Below are positions 6,693 to 15,108 of a stretch of 49,233 nucleotides of DNA, piece by piece. The translations under genes and the position numbers were made by a program. Source of the DNA: a virus; IMG/VR virus record IMGVR_UViG_3300020459_000013, positions 1 to 49,233 of that record; one strand, 5' to 3'. The first letter of the stretch is position 1. Each line of letters begins with the position of its first letter. The notes below the pieces were generated by a model. The model was not told where the DNA came from. It did no database searches and was given only the letters and a program-made list of their open reading frames with translations.

Positions 6693-8068
6693 ATACAATC
6701 GTATCCTATTGTTCCAAATGGTTCTGGTGGGTCAGTCTCTCCCAAAGTTGATAATAAATGAGCATACGGAGCTCCTAGACCTATTGAATATTCATAGAAC
6801 ATATTTGCATTGTTCATCCATGAGTAAGGTAGTATCAATTCTCCACTAGCATTTTGTGCGTGATGTGCTATTCTAAAATCCTCCTCAGTAAATGAGTCAC
6901 TTATTATTTTATCTAAGAATTTATTTCCTGCAAATACGCCAGGATGTGCAAATACTGGACTGTTTAAATACTCAGTTGCTTGCTCTTTAAGTCTATTCCA
7001 GAATTCTGTATCATGTCTTGAACCATATTGATAAGTAAAACATAAAAAAGACTGTAAAGTTTGTATAATATAACTTCCATAATTTAACTGTAGCATATGG
7101 TCATGCACTTCTCGATCTCTAGCATTATCATTATAAAGGTATCTACATATTTGTTCTGCAACAAAATAAGTTGACTCTGCACTTGTGCCAGGCGATGCAG
7201 GTTCTATGTTTATTAATGCAGCACCATTTCTCATATATCTTTTATTATCAGGATGTATTACATAATTTGATATTTTAGGTATCCATGAATGTTCTTCATA
7301 AAAGAATGTTCTTTGTCCACCATTGACTGTCTCATCAAATTTAAAATTAGGAAATACCTCCTTAAAATCCTCTACAACATCAAGTTCATGAGCAATATTA
7401 TTATCATATAGATATATCCATCTTTGACTGTCACGCAAGGGTAAACCCACTATGTGACCATACTTAGCAGCATATTCAATAGTATAATTCCAATTACCTT
7501 TTTCTGGTATTTCTATCATTATTGCACTATTAGTAAATGTCACACTAGGTTGCATATAATCCATTTCCCAACCTAATGGATTTTTTTCTGTGCAGTCTAT
7601 GACATAATCATACTCATTATTATTAATTAAACACTTATCATCAGTAACAGAGAATGAATCTATTTTCTGTTGTATTATACTTACATTCTTTCCAAATATC
7701 TTACCACCATCTTCTAGAAAATGTTGTCTAAATTTTTCAATATCAAATGTATTGCTACATCCTGATACCATAAAGTTTTTATCTCTTCTATTACCCCAAC
7801 CAACATACTTATACCCACAACTATCAACACCGTCACAATACTTATCTAACCATCTTTTAGTAAAAAATATTTCTCTCTCTAATACTTCTTGAAAGGCAAC
7901 ACCAATACCACTTAACATATATGGATATACTTTGTCAGGGTCATGTATTAAAGTAAACTCATCATCACCAAATTTTTCTTTACCATCATACCTTCTATTC
8001 ATTACTAATAATGATAACTGTATGAACGCTTCGGGTGTAGCACCCACTACTGCAATTTTTCTGGTCAT
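6689..8068 (-). CDS. Diverged halogenase-like flavoprotein, 459 aa
   Basis: A divergent paralogue of the downstream halogenase in size and motif order, but with degraded signatures. The dinucleotide motif reads GATPEA (9-14) instead of GxGxxG, the GVGEGTTP segment has become GIGVAFQEVL (54-63), and the WxWxIP signature is replaced by IVGLPLRDSQRWIYLY. The region equivalent to the catalytic glutamate reads NIEPASPGTSAES. FAD may bind poorly or differently, so the protein could be a partner, a chaperone or an enzyme of changed chemistry. It is coupled by ATGA overlaps to both the oxygenase upstream (8065) and the intact halogenase downstream. Paralogy is inferred from the residual motif layout. 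Confidence 0.75.
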   Translation of the reverse strand: MTRKIAVVGATPEAFIQLSLLVMNRRYDGKEKFGDDEFTLIHDPDKVYPYMLSGIGVAFQEVLEREIFFTKRWLDKYCDGVDSCGYKYVGWGNRRDKNFMVSGCSNTFDIEKFRQHFLEDGGKIFGKNVSIIQQKIDSFSVTDDKCLINNNEYDYVIDCTEKNPLGWEMDYMQPSVTFTNSAIMIEIPEKGNWNYTIEYAAKYGHIVGLPLRDSQRWIYLYDNNIAHELDVVEDFKEVFPNFKFDETVNGGQRTFFYEEHSWIPKISNYVIHPDNKRYMRNGAALINIEPASPGTSAESTYFVAEQICRYLYNDNARDREVHDHMLQLNYGSYIIQTLQSFLCFTYQYGSRHDTEFWNRLKEQATEYLNSPVFAHPGVFAGNKFLDKIISDSFTEEDFRIAHHAQNASGELILPYSWMNNANMFYEYSIGLGAPYAHLLSTLGETDPPEPFGTIGYDCI

Positions 8069-8661
8069 GGCATAAAGTTGAAATTAATTAACACTCTTCG
8101 TTCATCCTTAGTTGGACTACCTGCGTGATAATAATTTGATGGGAAAACAATTAATCTACCTTTCTTAGGTGATACTTTATCTACTGGACTCCACTGATGT
8201 TCAAATCTATTGTCTATTCCTATCTCATCATTAATATCTCTTTCTTGAAATAAGTATGTGTCTCCAGTGGCATCAGTAACATAATATATAGCACTAAATC
8301 CTCCAGAGTCAGTTGTATCTGTGTGTGGTGGAAAATGTACTATATCATCTTTTATTGGTGTCTGTAATATACCTCTAATCCTTACTGGTCTGTAGTCTGG
8401 TAAAATATCATCTACTACCTTACTCATTAAACCTATCATAGTGTGATAGAGTGATGTATCCCATATCTTACCATCTTCAAATACATTAACAGTAAACTGT
8501 GGGTATCCACCACCTCTCTTATCACCTACTTTATAATCCATTGAATCTTGCCAACTCCAAGGAATTTCTGGACTCGATAATAATTGTTCTATAACATCTT
8601 GGTAAGTTGGACTAACAAAATCATCAAAGACTTTAAATTTGTGTGCTATTGGTGTAATCAT
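8065..8661 (-). CDS. 2-oxoglutarate/Fe(II)-dependent oxygenase
   Basis: A 198-aa double-stranded beta-helix dioxygenase that would hydroxylate a substrate using 2-oxoglutarate and O2. The iron ligands are H113 and D115 in PPHTDTTD and H179 in YYHAGSP; R188/R189 in DERRVLINF would bind 2-oxoglutarate. A G-R-L-I-V-F-P strand precedes the distal histidine as in prolyl-hydroxylase-like families. It sits between an 89-aa protein (4-nt overlap at 8658) and the halogenase pair, so all appear co-translated. Substrate is unknown; phage structural proteins or a small molecule are both possible. Confidence 0.88.
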   Translation of the reverse strand: MITPIAHKFKVFDDFVSPTYQDVIEQLLSSPEIPWSWQDSMDYKVGDKRGGGYPQFTVNVFEDGKIWDTSLYHTMIGLMSKVVDDILPDYRPVRIRGILQTPIKDDIVHFPPHTDTTDSGGFSAIYYVTDATGDTYLFQERDINDEIGIDNRFEHQWSPVDKVSPKKGRLIVFPSNYYHAGSPTKDERRVLINFNFMP

Positions 8662-8927
8662 TCACAATCTTTGGTAGTTAATATATCAAATGGGATAATT
8701 TTGTCATCAAGTAAGAAGTCATGATACTGGTCGGGATCTTCAAAATTTTCCTCAACATTGTCCATAAATCCTTTGATTTCTCTAATGAGTTTCCAACAGG
8801 CATCTTGTTCAATTTTCTCCTCTGGAGATAAATCTTTAAACCTACCTAGTCTAGCATAATACTCATACTTTAGTGTAATGTATTCCCTGACCTTAATAAA
8901 GTCTTGGAATGTTGCTACTTTGTCCAT
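8658..8927 (-). CDS. Hypothetical protein, 89 aa
   Basis: An acidic helical protein of 89 aa (MDKVATFQDFIKVREYITLK, ending DILTTKDCE). The N-terminal 50 residues look like a helical hairpin with EEKIEQDACWKLIREIKGF. No family recognised. Its start overlaps the end of the nucleotidyltransferase-like gene by 13 nt and its end overlaps the oxygenase start by 4 nt. Confidence 0.65.
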   Translation of the reverse strand: MDKVATFQDFIKVREYITLKYEYYARLGRFKDLSPEEKIEQDACWKLIREIKGFMDNVEENFEDPDQYHDFLLDDKIIPFDILTTKDCE

Positions 8928-10087
8928 GATTTTACAACGGTAATGTTTGCTTGCCTAAAATCATCATCAACAAACTTTAGGTTAGTACCTTTATATGATA
9001 CCACATATCCCTCTGGTTGTGAAGGAACTCTATCAACAAATGTTTTGATTCTATCAACTTTATTTAACTGACTTAATACCATTTTCTTAGCAGTACGAAC
9101 TGAGATGTATGATGCTACCACAAAATAAATCTCCATCTCAAACTTTTGTATGAATTTTAAACCCATGTTCTTCATGTGCATATATCTTTTCTTTGCAGTC
9201 TCAGTCTTTTTCTTATCAATCTCTTCATCCATTTTTCTAGCATAAAATAATGCAAAATCTCCTGCAACTCTCTTAGTGTCAACAACACCCTTACCAGTTC
9301 TAATTCTCTCATTGAAAAACTGTTTGAATAATGTTGCCATCAAGAATTTAGATGTACCATACTCATGTATAAGTTTTAGAAATTCTTTTGATTTGTGAAC
9401 TGAACCTGATGCTCTGTTGATAAGAGCAGTGTACTTAGCACTGTCACGAACATTAAACTTAGTTATACCTGACTCATCTACAAAATTAGCATCTGGAACA
9501 TAACACTCTTTAGTGCTAGGTATCTTTAACTGAGCATTTACTGCTGCTGTAGCAGTCTGTATAGTGTCTCCTAAGTAAACTGTATGAAATACTATACCTA
9601 ACTCTGCCTCTGTGATACTGATGCCCTTGAGAGAGTCAACAGGAACTGCATAGGTAATAGCATTTGGTGTAAATGTAATATATCTTTCTCCATCTAAATT
9701 TGCATATTCTGTATCATTAGTAAATAACAAGTCTCCTTGAACCATACCTCTGATACCTAGTGTAGGTAGATACTTAAGACATACTTTGAGTTTATTTGCT
9801 AACTGTTCATCATCAGGTGCAAAATAATATAAATCTATGTCTGTCTCTGTGTAACAAACTTTAGGATTGAACTTATTGAATACTGATTTAGTACCAACAA
9901 AGAATCTATCAGTCTGTGGGTCAATGCCACAAATAATAGCAGGTGAACCATCCCACTTTGTACTAATTTTTAAGTCAGACTTTTTGCCAGTCAACATATG
10001 ACCGAATGATTTGAGAAAGTCTATGGTTTCTTTAGGTGAACCATTAAGGATATTATCTTCTAAATGTTCTAGGTGTGTGTTTTTCAT
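8915..10087 (-). CDS. KxDG nucleotidyltransferase-like (ligase-fold) protein
   Basis: About 390 aa from the ATG at 10087 (MKNTHLEHLEDNIL). It carries K44-W45-D46-G47 within STKWDGSPA, matching the KxDG nucleotide-binding motif of DNA/RNA ligases and capping enzymes. A GMVQGDLLF strand (about 114-122) resembles motif III and ELGIVFHTVY (162-171) resembles motif IIIa/IV. So it may become covalently AMP- or GMP-charged. The C-terminal half is helical and lysine-rich (GTGKGVVDTKR, KMVLSQLNKVDRIKTF). An ATG at 10129 is also in frame, but a TGCTATAAT promoter lies between the two, favouring the inner start. Nucleic acid ligation, or nucleotidylation of another substrate, are both open. Confidence 0.7.
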   Translation of the reverse strand: MKNTHLEHLEDNILNGSPKETIDFLKSFGHMLTGKKSDLKISTKWDGSPAIICGIDPQTDRFFVGTKSVFNKFNPKVCYTETDIDLYYFAPDDEQLANKLKVCLKYLPTLGIRGMVQGDLLFTNDTEYANLDGERYITFTPNAITYAVPVDSLKGISITEAELGIVFHTVYLGDTIQTATAAVNAQLKIPSTKECYVPDANFVDESGITKFNVRDSAKYTALINRASGSVHKSKEFLKLIHEYGTSKFLMATLFKQFFNERIRTGKGVVDTKRVAGDFALFYARKMDEEIDKKKTETAKKRYMHMKNMGLKFIQKFEMEIYFVVASYISVRTAKKMVLSQLNKVDRIKTFVDRVPSQPEGYVVSYKGTNLKFVDDDFRQANITVVKSWTK

Positions 10088-10093
10088 ATCTCT

Positions 10094-10102
10094 ATTATAG
10101 CA
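10094..10102 (-). promoter_or_regulatory. Extended -10 promoter TGCTATAAT
   Basis: The minus strand reads TTTGCTATAATAGAGATATG. The TGn extension and a perfect TATAAT (10099-10094) are present; no -35 is evident. The expected start point is at or next to the A of the ATG at 10087, which would make the transcript leaderless. It lies between two possible starts of the nucleotidyltransferase-like gene and decides in favour of the inner one. Confidence 0.55.
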
Positions 10103-10138
10103 AACTTTGTACCCTTTGTGTGAGTTCATTTGTGCCAG

Positions 10139-10738
10139 TTATTGAAATGGTTTACCAGATAACCATACTACTAAACTTTTCCTACTTCCTTTAGTGACAG
10201 GTGTAACTTGATGCAATGAATAACTTGGAAACGCAATCACCAAACCCTTTTCCTTTGGAAGTGTTGAGAGTCTACTAGAATGAATTTGAAAATCACCACC
10301 CTCATACTCATCAGGATTTGATAACTGTAAGGTGATACTTAATTTTCGTTGAGGATATTCAGATCCTTTTATACCATTATCTATATGCCATCCATAAAAA
10401 CAACCGTCACTATTATATCTTGTGTATTGTAAATCTTCAGCAAATCCTGATATATCAAATCTCCAATGCAATCCATTTAAACATCTACATATATTTCCTA
10501 ACCTTTCATATATCCACTCAGTATCCTTATTCAGTCCTATCCATGAATTTAATGATTTTCTTATTGCTTCATTTGATTTTTGTTTTTCTGAATCTGCACC
10601 TACTGTAGAGTTCATTGCATTATACAATTCACCTATTTGAATTATTCTATCACATTCGTCAGGTGTAAATCCATCTTCCCAAGTTGCATAATCACACTCA
10701 TCATATGTTGGATGAGGTAATAAAGGATAATGTGCCAT
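10139..10738 (-). CDS. Prolyl-4-hydroxylase-like 2OG/Fe(II) oxygenase (PKHD/P4H type)
   Basis: A 199-aa dioxygenase with all expected residues: H118 and D120 in YGWHIDNG, H176 in SLHQVTP and R186 in TKGSRKSLVVW. The HQVTPVTKGSRKS stretch is typical of the PKHD and P4H alpha-subunit families that hydroxylate proline or related side chains. The EYEGGDFQIH strand is also characteristic. It begins 7 nt after the end of the collagen-like fibre gene, whose Gly-X-Pro triplets are exactly what collagen prolyl hydroxylases modify, so that protein is a natural candidate substrate. This pairing is inference. PiuC-like enzymes with other roles are the alternative. Confidence 0.88.
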   Translation of the reverse strand: MAHYPLLPHPTYDECDYATWEDGFTPDECDRIIQIGELYNAMNSTVGADSEKQKSNEAIRKSLNSWIGLNKDTEWIYERLGNICRCLNGLHWRFDISGFAEDLQYTRYNSDGCFYGWHIDNGIKGSEYPQRKLSITLQLSNPDEYEGGDFQIHSSRLSTLPKEKGLVIAFPSYSLHQVTPVTKGSRKSLVVWLSGKPFQ

Positions 10739-10745
10739 AATAAAA

Positions 10746-12515
10746 TTAGTAAATTACTCGAATGTCTCCTCCATTTGGGATGACTTGATAAGGTGTACCA
10801 GAGACTGCTCTACCTGCAGCACCTCCACCAGGATTTGTCTTACCCCAGTCTCCACCTGCAACACCATCTTGACCAGGTGTACCAGGTGTACCAGGTTGAC
10901 CATCACCACCAGGTGTACCAGGTGTACCAGGTTGACCTGGTGTGCCAGGTGTGCCAGGTGTCCCATCACCGCCAGGTGTTCCATCTGTACCAGGTGTACC
11001 ATCAGTACCTGGTTGACCAGGTGCACCATCAGTTGCAGCACCACCTTGTGCGGGTTGACCTGGTTGTCCACCAGAACCAGGATTTCCACTGCTTCCTTGT
11101 CCACCTCCTGTACCTGGTTGACCTTGTGTACCTTGAGTTGCTGCAGTTGCTGAAGTACCAGGTGTACCAGGTGTCCCTGCACCACCAGGTGTTCCTTGTG
11201 TGCCTGGTTGCCCTCCTGATGAGTTTAAAGTTTCAGTTAGATTGTTCCAACCTCTACCTCCACTACCAGAACCTGCTAATCCTTTAATACCCTTAACTCC
11301 ATTATAACCCCCTTGTCCAGCTAAACCACCTTGTCCTCCTTGACCATGTAAACCCTTAACACCACCTTGTCCACCAGTACCTGCTCCACCACCTGCTCCT
11401 TTTCCTCCTCCAGAACCACCTTGTCCTCCAAGACCACCTGCCATAGCAACACGATTGTTGATAGCATATTGTTGTGACTGCTGAACATTTGCAGTTTGTT
11501 GTGTTGACTGTGTAGTAGTTTGACAACTAGGATACCTTGACCACCATTCTCTGCGTCTTGAACAATTTTGACTGTAACTTAAAATAGTTTGTTGTGCTGT
11601 ACTATTAACTCTCTGCCAGTTATATGAAATCCATGTCTGCTGACCTGGTTGACCTGGTTGACCAGATGAACCTGGTGAACCATCTTGACCATCTGAACCT
11701 GAGTTGCCAGGTGAACCAGGTGTGCCATCTGTACCATCAACGCCAGGTTGACCATCAACCCCTGCTTGACCTGGTGACACATTATTAGTTCCATCTACAC
11801 CATCCACACCATCAATACCATCAAATCCTCCACCACCACCTGCCCATATTTTAGAAGTTGATCCTTCACATGATACAAATACAACTCTAGTTGCAGGTGC
11901 AGAGGGATTTGATATTGTTATAGCATGACCACCAGGATTTCCTGATCCAGAACCTTTGACACCACCTGCTGCCATGATACCACTACCTGCAGGGGAATTA
12001 TTAACAAATAGATTAAGATTAGATGATGCAGAGCTAGCAATGGATACAGCAGGTGTGCTAGTATCATCTGAAACTATCCTACCTCTAATTTTTAAGTATT
12101 TGGTAATATTTCTATTGAGGTTATTTCCCCAGTTTACACTAGCAGTTGGTGTGTCAGGTCCTGTAAGACTACCTGCATCAAATTTCTGCTCAGTTGCATT
12201 TGGGTCTTGTTCTATAACATATTCTTTTATTATATCTTTTACATCTTGAGGTGATATAGCACCACTTGTGGGTACTCCAACATTTTCTACAGCATCTAAA
12301 ATATATGGTAAATGTGGATCTGATGATGTAGGATGTGCAGGAAAATTATATGGTGCGTCTATATCTGTAACTCTATACAATTCTGATGCAGAGATAGATT
12401 TTGATGTATCACCTATCGCTGCTCTAATTTGACCAAATGAAAACTCGGTATTATTTGGTATATCAGATGTTTTTAATAATTGTTGGGTAGTATTTGACCA
12501 ATCAGGTGCTGCCAT
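10746..12515 (-). CDS. Collagen-like tail fibre protein, 589 aa
   Basis: A structural protein with an attachment-type N-terminus (residues 1-180) and two collagen blocks of Gly-X-Y triplets at about 230-291 and 434-552, rich in GTPGTPG and GQPG. A glycine-rich non-proline block lies at 359-422. Between them is a tryptophan-rich linker (295-331) containing WISYNW and a C-SRRREWWSRYPS-C loop. The C-terminal 30 residues (PYQVIPNGGDIRVIY) look like a trimerisation tip. Collagen triplets in phages usually form trimeric fibres at the tail or adsorption apparatus. Gene order (after two other large fibre genes, before a P4H-like enzyme) supports a fibre. The DNA is highly repetitive and could change length by slippage. 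Confidence 0.85.
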   Translation of the reverse strand: MAAPDWSNTTQQLLKTSDIPNNTEFSFGQIRAAIGDTSKSISASELYRVTDIDAPYNFPAHPTSSDPHLPYILDAVENVGVPTSGAISPQDVKDIIKEYVIEQDPNATEQKFDAGSLTGPDTPTASVNWGNNLNRNITKYLKIRGRIVSDDTSTPAVSIASSASSNLNLFVNNSPAGSGIMAAGGVKGSGSGNPGGHAITISNPSAPATRVVFVSCEGSTSKIWAGGGGGFDGIDGVDGVDGTNNVSPGQAGVDGQPGVDGTDGTPGSPGNSGSDGQDGSPGSSGQPGQPGQQTWISYNWQRVNSTAQQTILSYSQNCSRRREWWSRYPSCQTTTQSTQQTANVQQSQQYAINNRVAMAGGLGGQGGSGGGKGAGGGAGTGGQGGVKGLHGQGGQGGLAGQGGYNGVKGIKGLAGSGSGGRGWNNLTETLNSSGGQPGTQGTPGGAGTPGTPGTSATAATQGTQGQPGTGGGQGSSGNPGSGGQPGQPAQGGAATDGAPGQPGTDGTPGTDGTPGGDGTPGTPGTPGQPGTPGTPGGDGQPGTPGTPGQDGVAGGDWGKTNPGGGAAGRAVSGTPYQVIPNGGDIRVIY

Positions 12516-12519
12516 AACT

Positions 12520-15081
12520 TTATGTGAATGTTCCTAATACAATAGAACCTACTCCTACTAGATTTAGTACCGCAGTATTTCCTACTGTAATTATTTCATA
12601 ACCAGTGGTTGCACTACCTACTAATGATCTCCATTGATCATCTGCACAATATACTTGAAGTTGATGAGTAGGTGAGAAGTAACCCATGTTAGAAGTTGAC
12701 CAACCAACTGGTTCATCTACTGGTACTGTGGGTGTCTGTGCAGTTTTATTAACTTCACTCTCAAATATAGGACCTTTAAATCCTCTAATTGAAACGAAAT
12801 CATTAAGTGTCTTACCAAATGTTTCTGTGAGTAATCCTATGAAATTACCACTGCCTTGACCCATAGCAATTTTAAGTTTCATATCATGCTTACTGAACCA
12901 TAAGTTACCAACATGATCTCCCTCACTATGGAAATATGATCCACCACTTGATGCTGTATTTCCCTCTGCAACAGGTAAACATAATGGTTGCCCTGCTGAT
13001 CTCATATCTAATGCACCGCCAGGTTGAGTGGTATTAAATCCAATTTGAATTGTATTTGTACCAACACCAATAGTACCACCTATGCCAGTATGATCTCCAA
13101 ATAATCTAATATTTCTATAGATATCTACATTTTCCAGACCTTCACTTGTAGCAGCAACTGCAGTTGTACCAATACCAATACTACCACTCTCAAATATACT
13201 TACTGAATCTAATAAAGCATTACCGTTTCTACCATAACCAACATAGAACTTACTATTCATCAATCTGTCACCAGATGTTGTTCCAATACCCACACCCTGA
13301 GAGTATGCGTCCATGAACAATTCTGACTGTGTAGAATATATCTCAACACCATCAGTAATTCTACGATTACCAGTATTGACTCCAATATATTGACCAAAGA
13401 TTCTGGTATTCTGTCCAGATGTAACCAATATATCACTAAATGTGCTTATACCTGATGCTCTATATCCAACAGCAGATACAACACCTGTAAGACCATCAAT
13501 TTTAATTTGACCCGTTGATATTGTTCCAATACCCGTTACATTTAAACCACCTGCTATTTCTAAACTACTTGCTTTTGCAATTCCTATTGTAGATATACCT
13601 GCAATATTAATATTAGATCCAACTATATTTTGACCTGTAATATTTCCACCACTAATAGCACCAGTCGCTGTAATACCATCAGCACCAGTGATAGAACCAT
13701 TCATAGTAATTCCTGATCCTAGGATTAGTCCACCACCATTCAATACTCTTATATCTGACCCTGCAACGGTATTACCAACAACTAGACCACTACCAATAGT
13801 CTGTCCTCCACCAATATTTGAACTATCAGTTGCATCTAATTCTCCTGCGGTTACAGTTCCAGTAACATTAAAGTCAGCACCACCTGTAACAGTTCCTTGG
13901 AATGTTGATATACCTGCAACAGATAGACCTGCACCAACATTAAGTACATTGATGTTTTGTGTAGAACCTAATTCAACAGAACCTACTAAACTACCACCGA
14001 TTGATATACTTCCACCTAATATTAAATCACCATTATGAACTCTGACTGTTCCAATAAAACCTGCAGCATCACCAACAGCAGATGAGGTATTACCTACACC
14101 TAAAAATTCTCCAACTCTTAATTCTTCTCCTACTGTACTAACACCTGCACCTCTGAGGAATGTGGGTGCTGTACCATTAATATCAACAGAATCTACTTGA
14201 ATATCTGGATCTCCACCTATACCATATGCTATTGATGCATTTAATGATGTAGTTGCAGTTCCACTAAATGTGGTTGCAGTAATAATACCATTACTTGCTG
14301 TGATTCCACCTGATACTTGTATAGCATCAAACTCTGTAAGGTTGGAGAATGTTCCACCTCCAGATACAACACTGCTGACAACTATAGCAGGTACATCAGT
14401 CAGTCCTTGTGCGTTGGTTGCAACTGTAGCACTATCAGCATTACCTGCTAGACTTCCAACAAAGGCACTGGATGCTGTTATGGTTGAAAATGTACCAACC
14501 TCTGCATTTATATTACCCTGTCCTGCACCTGTTTCATTTAATACTGTAATATTTTTTGTTACTAATCCTTCAAATGTACCAATACCACTCTCGGCATCCA
14601 TGTATATTTCATATCCTACAGCAAAATCTGCACCACCTCTAGGTTGGTCAGTTCCAATTCCTACATCTTTTAATGTAAAAATGGTGTCACCTGCACCAGG
14701 ATTTGTCCAAACTGATGCGGGAATATTTGTTAAATTTGCACCAGAACCGAAATATTCTACAGCAGTAACATTACCTTGTTCATCTACTGTAAATCCTGTA
14801 GTTCCAATACCAACTTGAAATGCTGCCTCTGGAACTGTAGTTCCTATACCTACTGACGATCCACTGCTAACAGCAATATCATTCTTAAATGAACTAATAC
14901 CTGTAACTGTTACATTATTAAATTCTGCACCTTCAGATACTATAACATTACCACGAACATCCAACTGCTGTCTAGGTATTGTACTACCAATACCCACCAG
15001 ACCATTATTGGAGATCAGGTCATCAGTATCTACTTGAATCCCATCTCTGAAATTTATGACGGTTTTATAATTGCTTGGCAT
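12520..15081 (-). CDS. Large repeat-rich tail fibre / structural protein, 853 aa
   Basis: An elongated structural protein with an N-terminus (VINFRDGIQVDTDDL, LVGIGSTIPRQQLDVRG) seen in T4-like cyanophage fibres, followed by many short repeats of the types VGIGTT, VTGISTF and ISGGNITG. These are typical of trimeric beta-structured fibres. The C-terminal region (GSYFHSEGDHVGNLWFSKHDMKLKIAMG) looks like a globular tip. A late-promoter-like ATAAATA overlaps the stop of the upstream 1753-aa gene. Position between the giant fibre and the collagen fibre suggests they form one adsorption apparatus. It could also be a baseplate-attached spike. Confidence 0.8.
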   Translation of the reverse strand: MPSNYKTVINFRDGIQVDTDDLISNNGLVGIGSTIPRQQLDVRGNVIVSEGAEFNNVTVTGISSFKNDIAVSSGSSVGIGTTVPEAAFQVGIGTTGFTVDEQGNVTAVEYFGSGANLTNIPASVWTNPGAGDTIFTLKDVGIGTDQPRGGADFAVGYEIYMDAESGIGTFEGLVTKNITVLNETGAGQGNINAEVGTFSTITASSAFVGSLAGNADSATVATNAQGLTDVPAIVVSSVVSGGGTFSNLTEFDAIQVSGGITASNGIITATTFSGTATTSLNASIAYGIGGDPDIQVDSVDINGTAPTFLRGAGVSTVGEELRVGEFLGVGNTSSAVGDAAGFIGTVRVHNGDLILGGSISIGGSLVGSVELGSTQNINVLNVGAGLSVAGISTFQGTVTGGADFNVTGTVTAGELDATDSSNIGGGQTIGSGLVVGNTVAGSDIRVLNGGGLILGSGITMNGSITGADGITATGAISGGNITGQNIVGSNINIAGISTIGIAKASSLEIAGGLNVTGIGTISTGQIKIDGLTGVVSAVGYRASGISTFSDILVTSGQNTRIFGQYIGVNTGNRRITDGVEIYSTQSELFMDAYSQGVGIGTTSGDRLMNSKFYVGYGRNGNALLDSVSIFESGSIGIGTTAVAATSEGLENVDIYRNIRLFGDHTGIGGTIGVGTNTIQIGFNTTQPGGALDMRSAGQPLCLPVAEGNTASSGGSYFHSEGDHVGNLWFSKHDMKLKIAMGQGSGNFIGLLTETFGKTLNDFVSIRGFKGPIFESEVNKTAQTPTVPVDEPVGWSTSNMGYFSPTHQLQVYCADDQWRSLVGSATTGYEIITVGNTAVLNLVGVGSIVLGTFT

Positions 15082-15108
15082 TATCTTTTAGTAGGTAAAA
15101 CCCTTGAG

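Noticed and set aside
6693-6698. TTG start of the halogenase at 6698
   Set aside because: ATG 6692 gives the ATGA overlap used throughout this operon and begins right at the FAD-binding strand.
10850-11000. CRISPR-like array in the collagen gene
   Set aside because: The short repeats are in-frame Gly-X-Y codons without unique spacers of constant length.
10754-11287. Long open frames on both strands through the collagen gene (Leu/His/Val-rich or Cys/Thr/Arg-rich)
   Set aside because: They are shadows of the Gly-X-Y repeats in other frames, with monotonous composition and no start context.
13688-14818. Plus-strand proline-rich open frames opposite the 853-aa fibre
   Set aside because: They mirror GIG/VTG repeats of the fibre gene and have no independent support.
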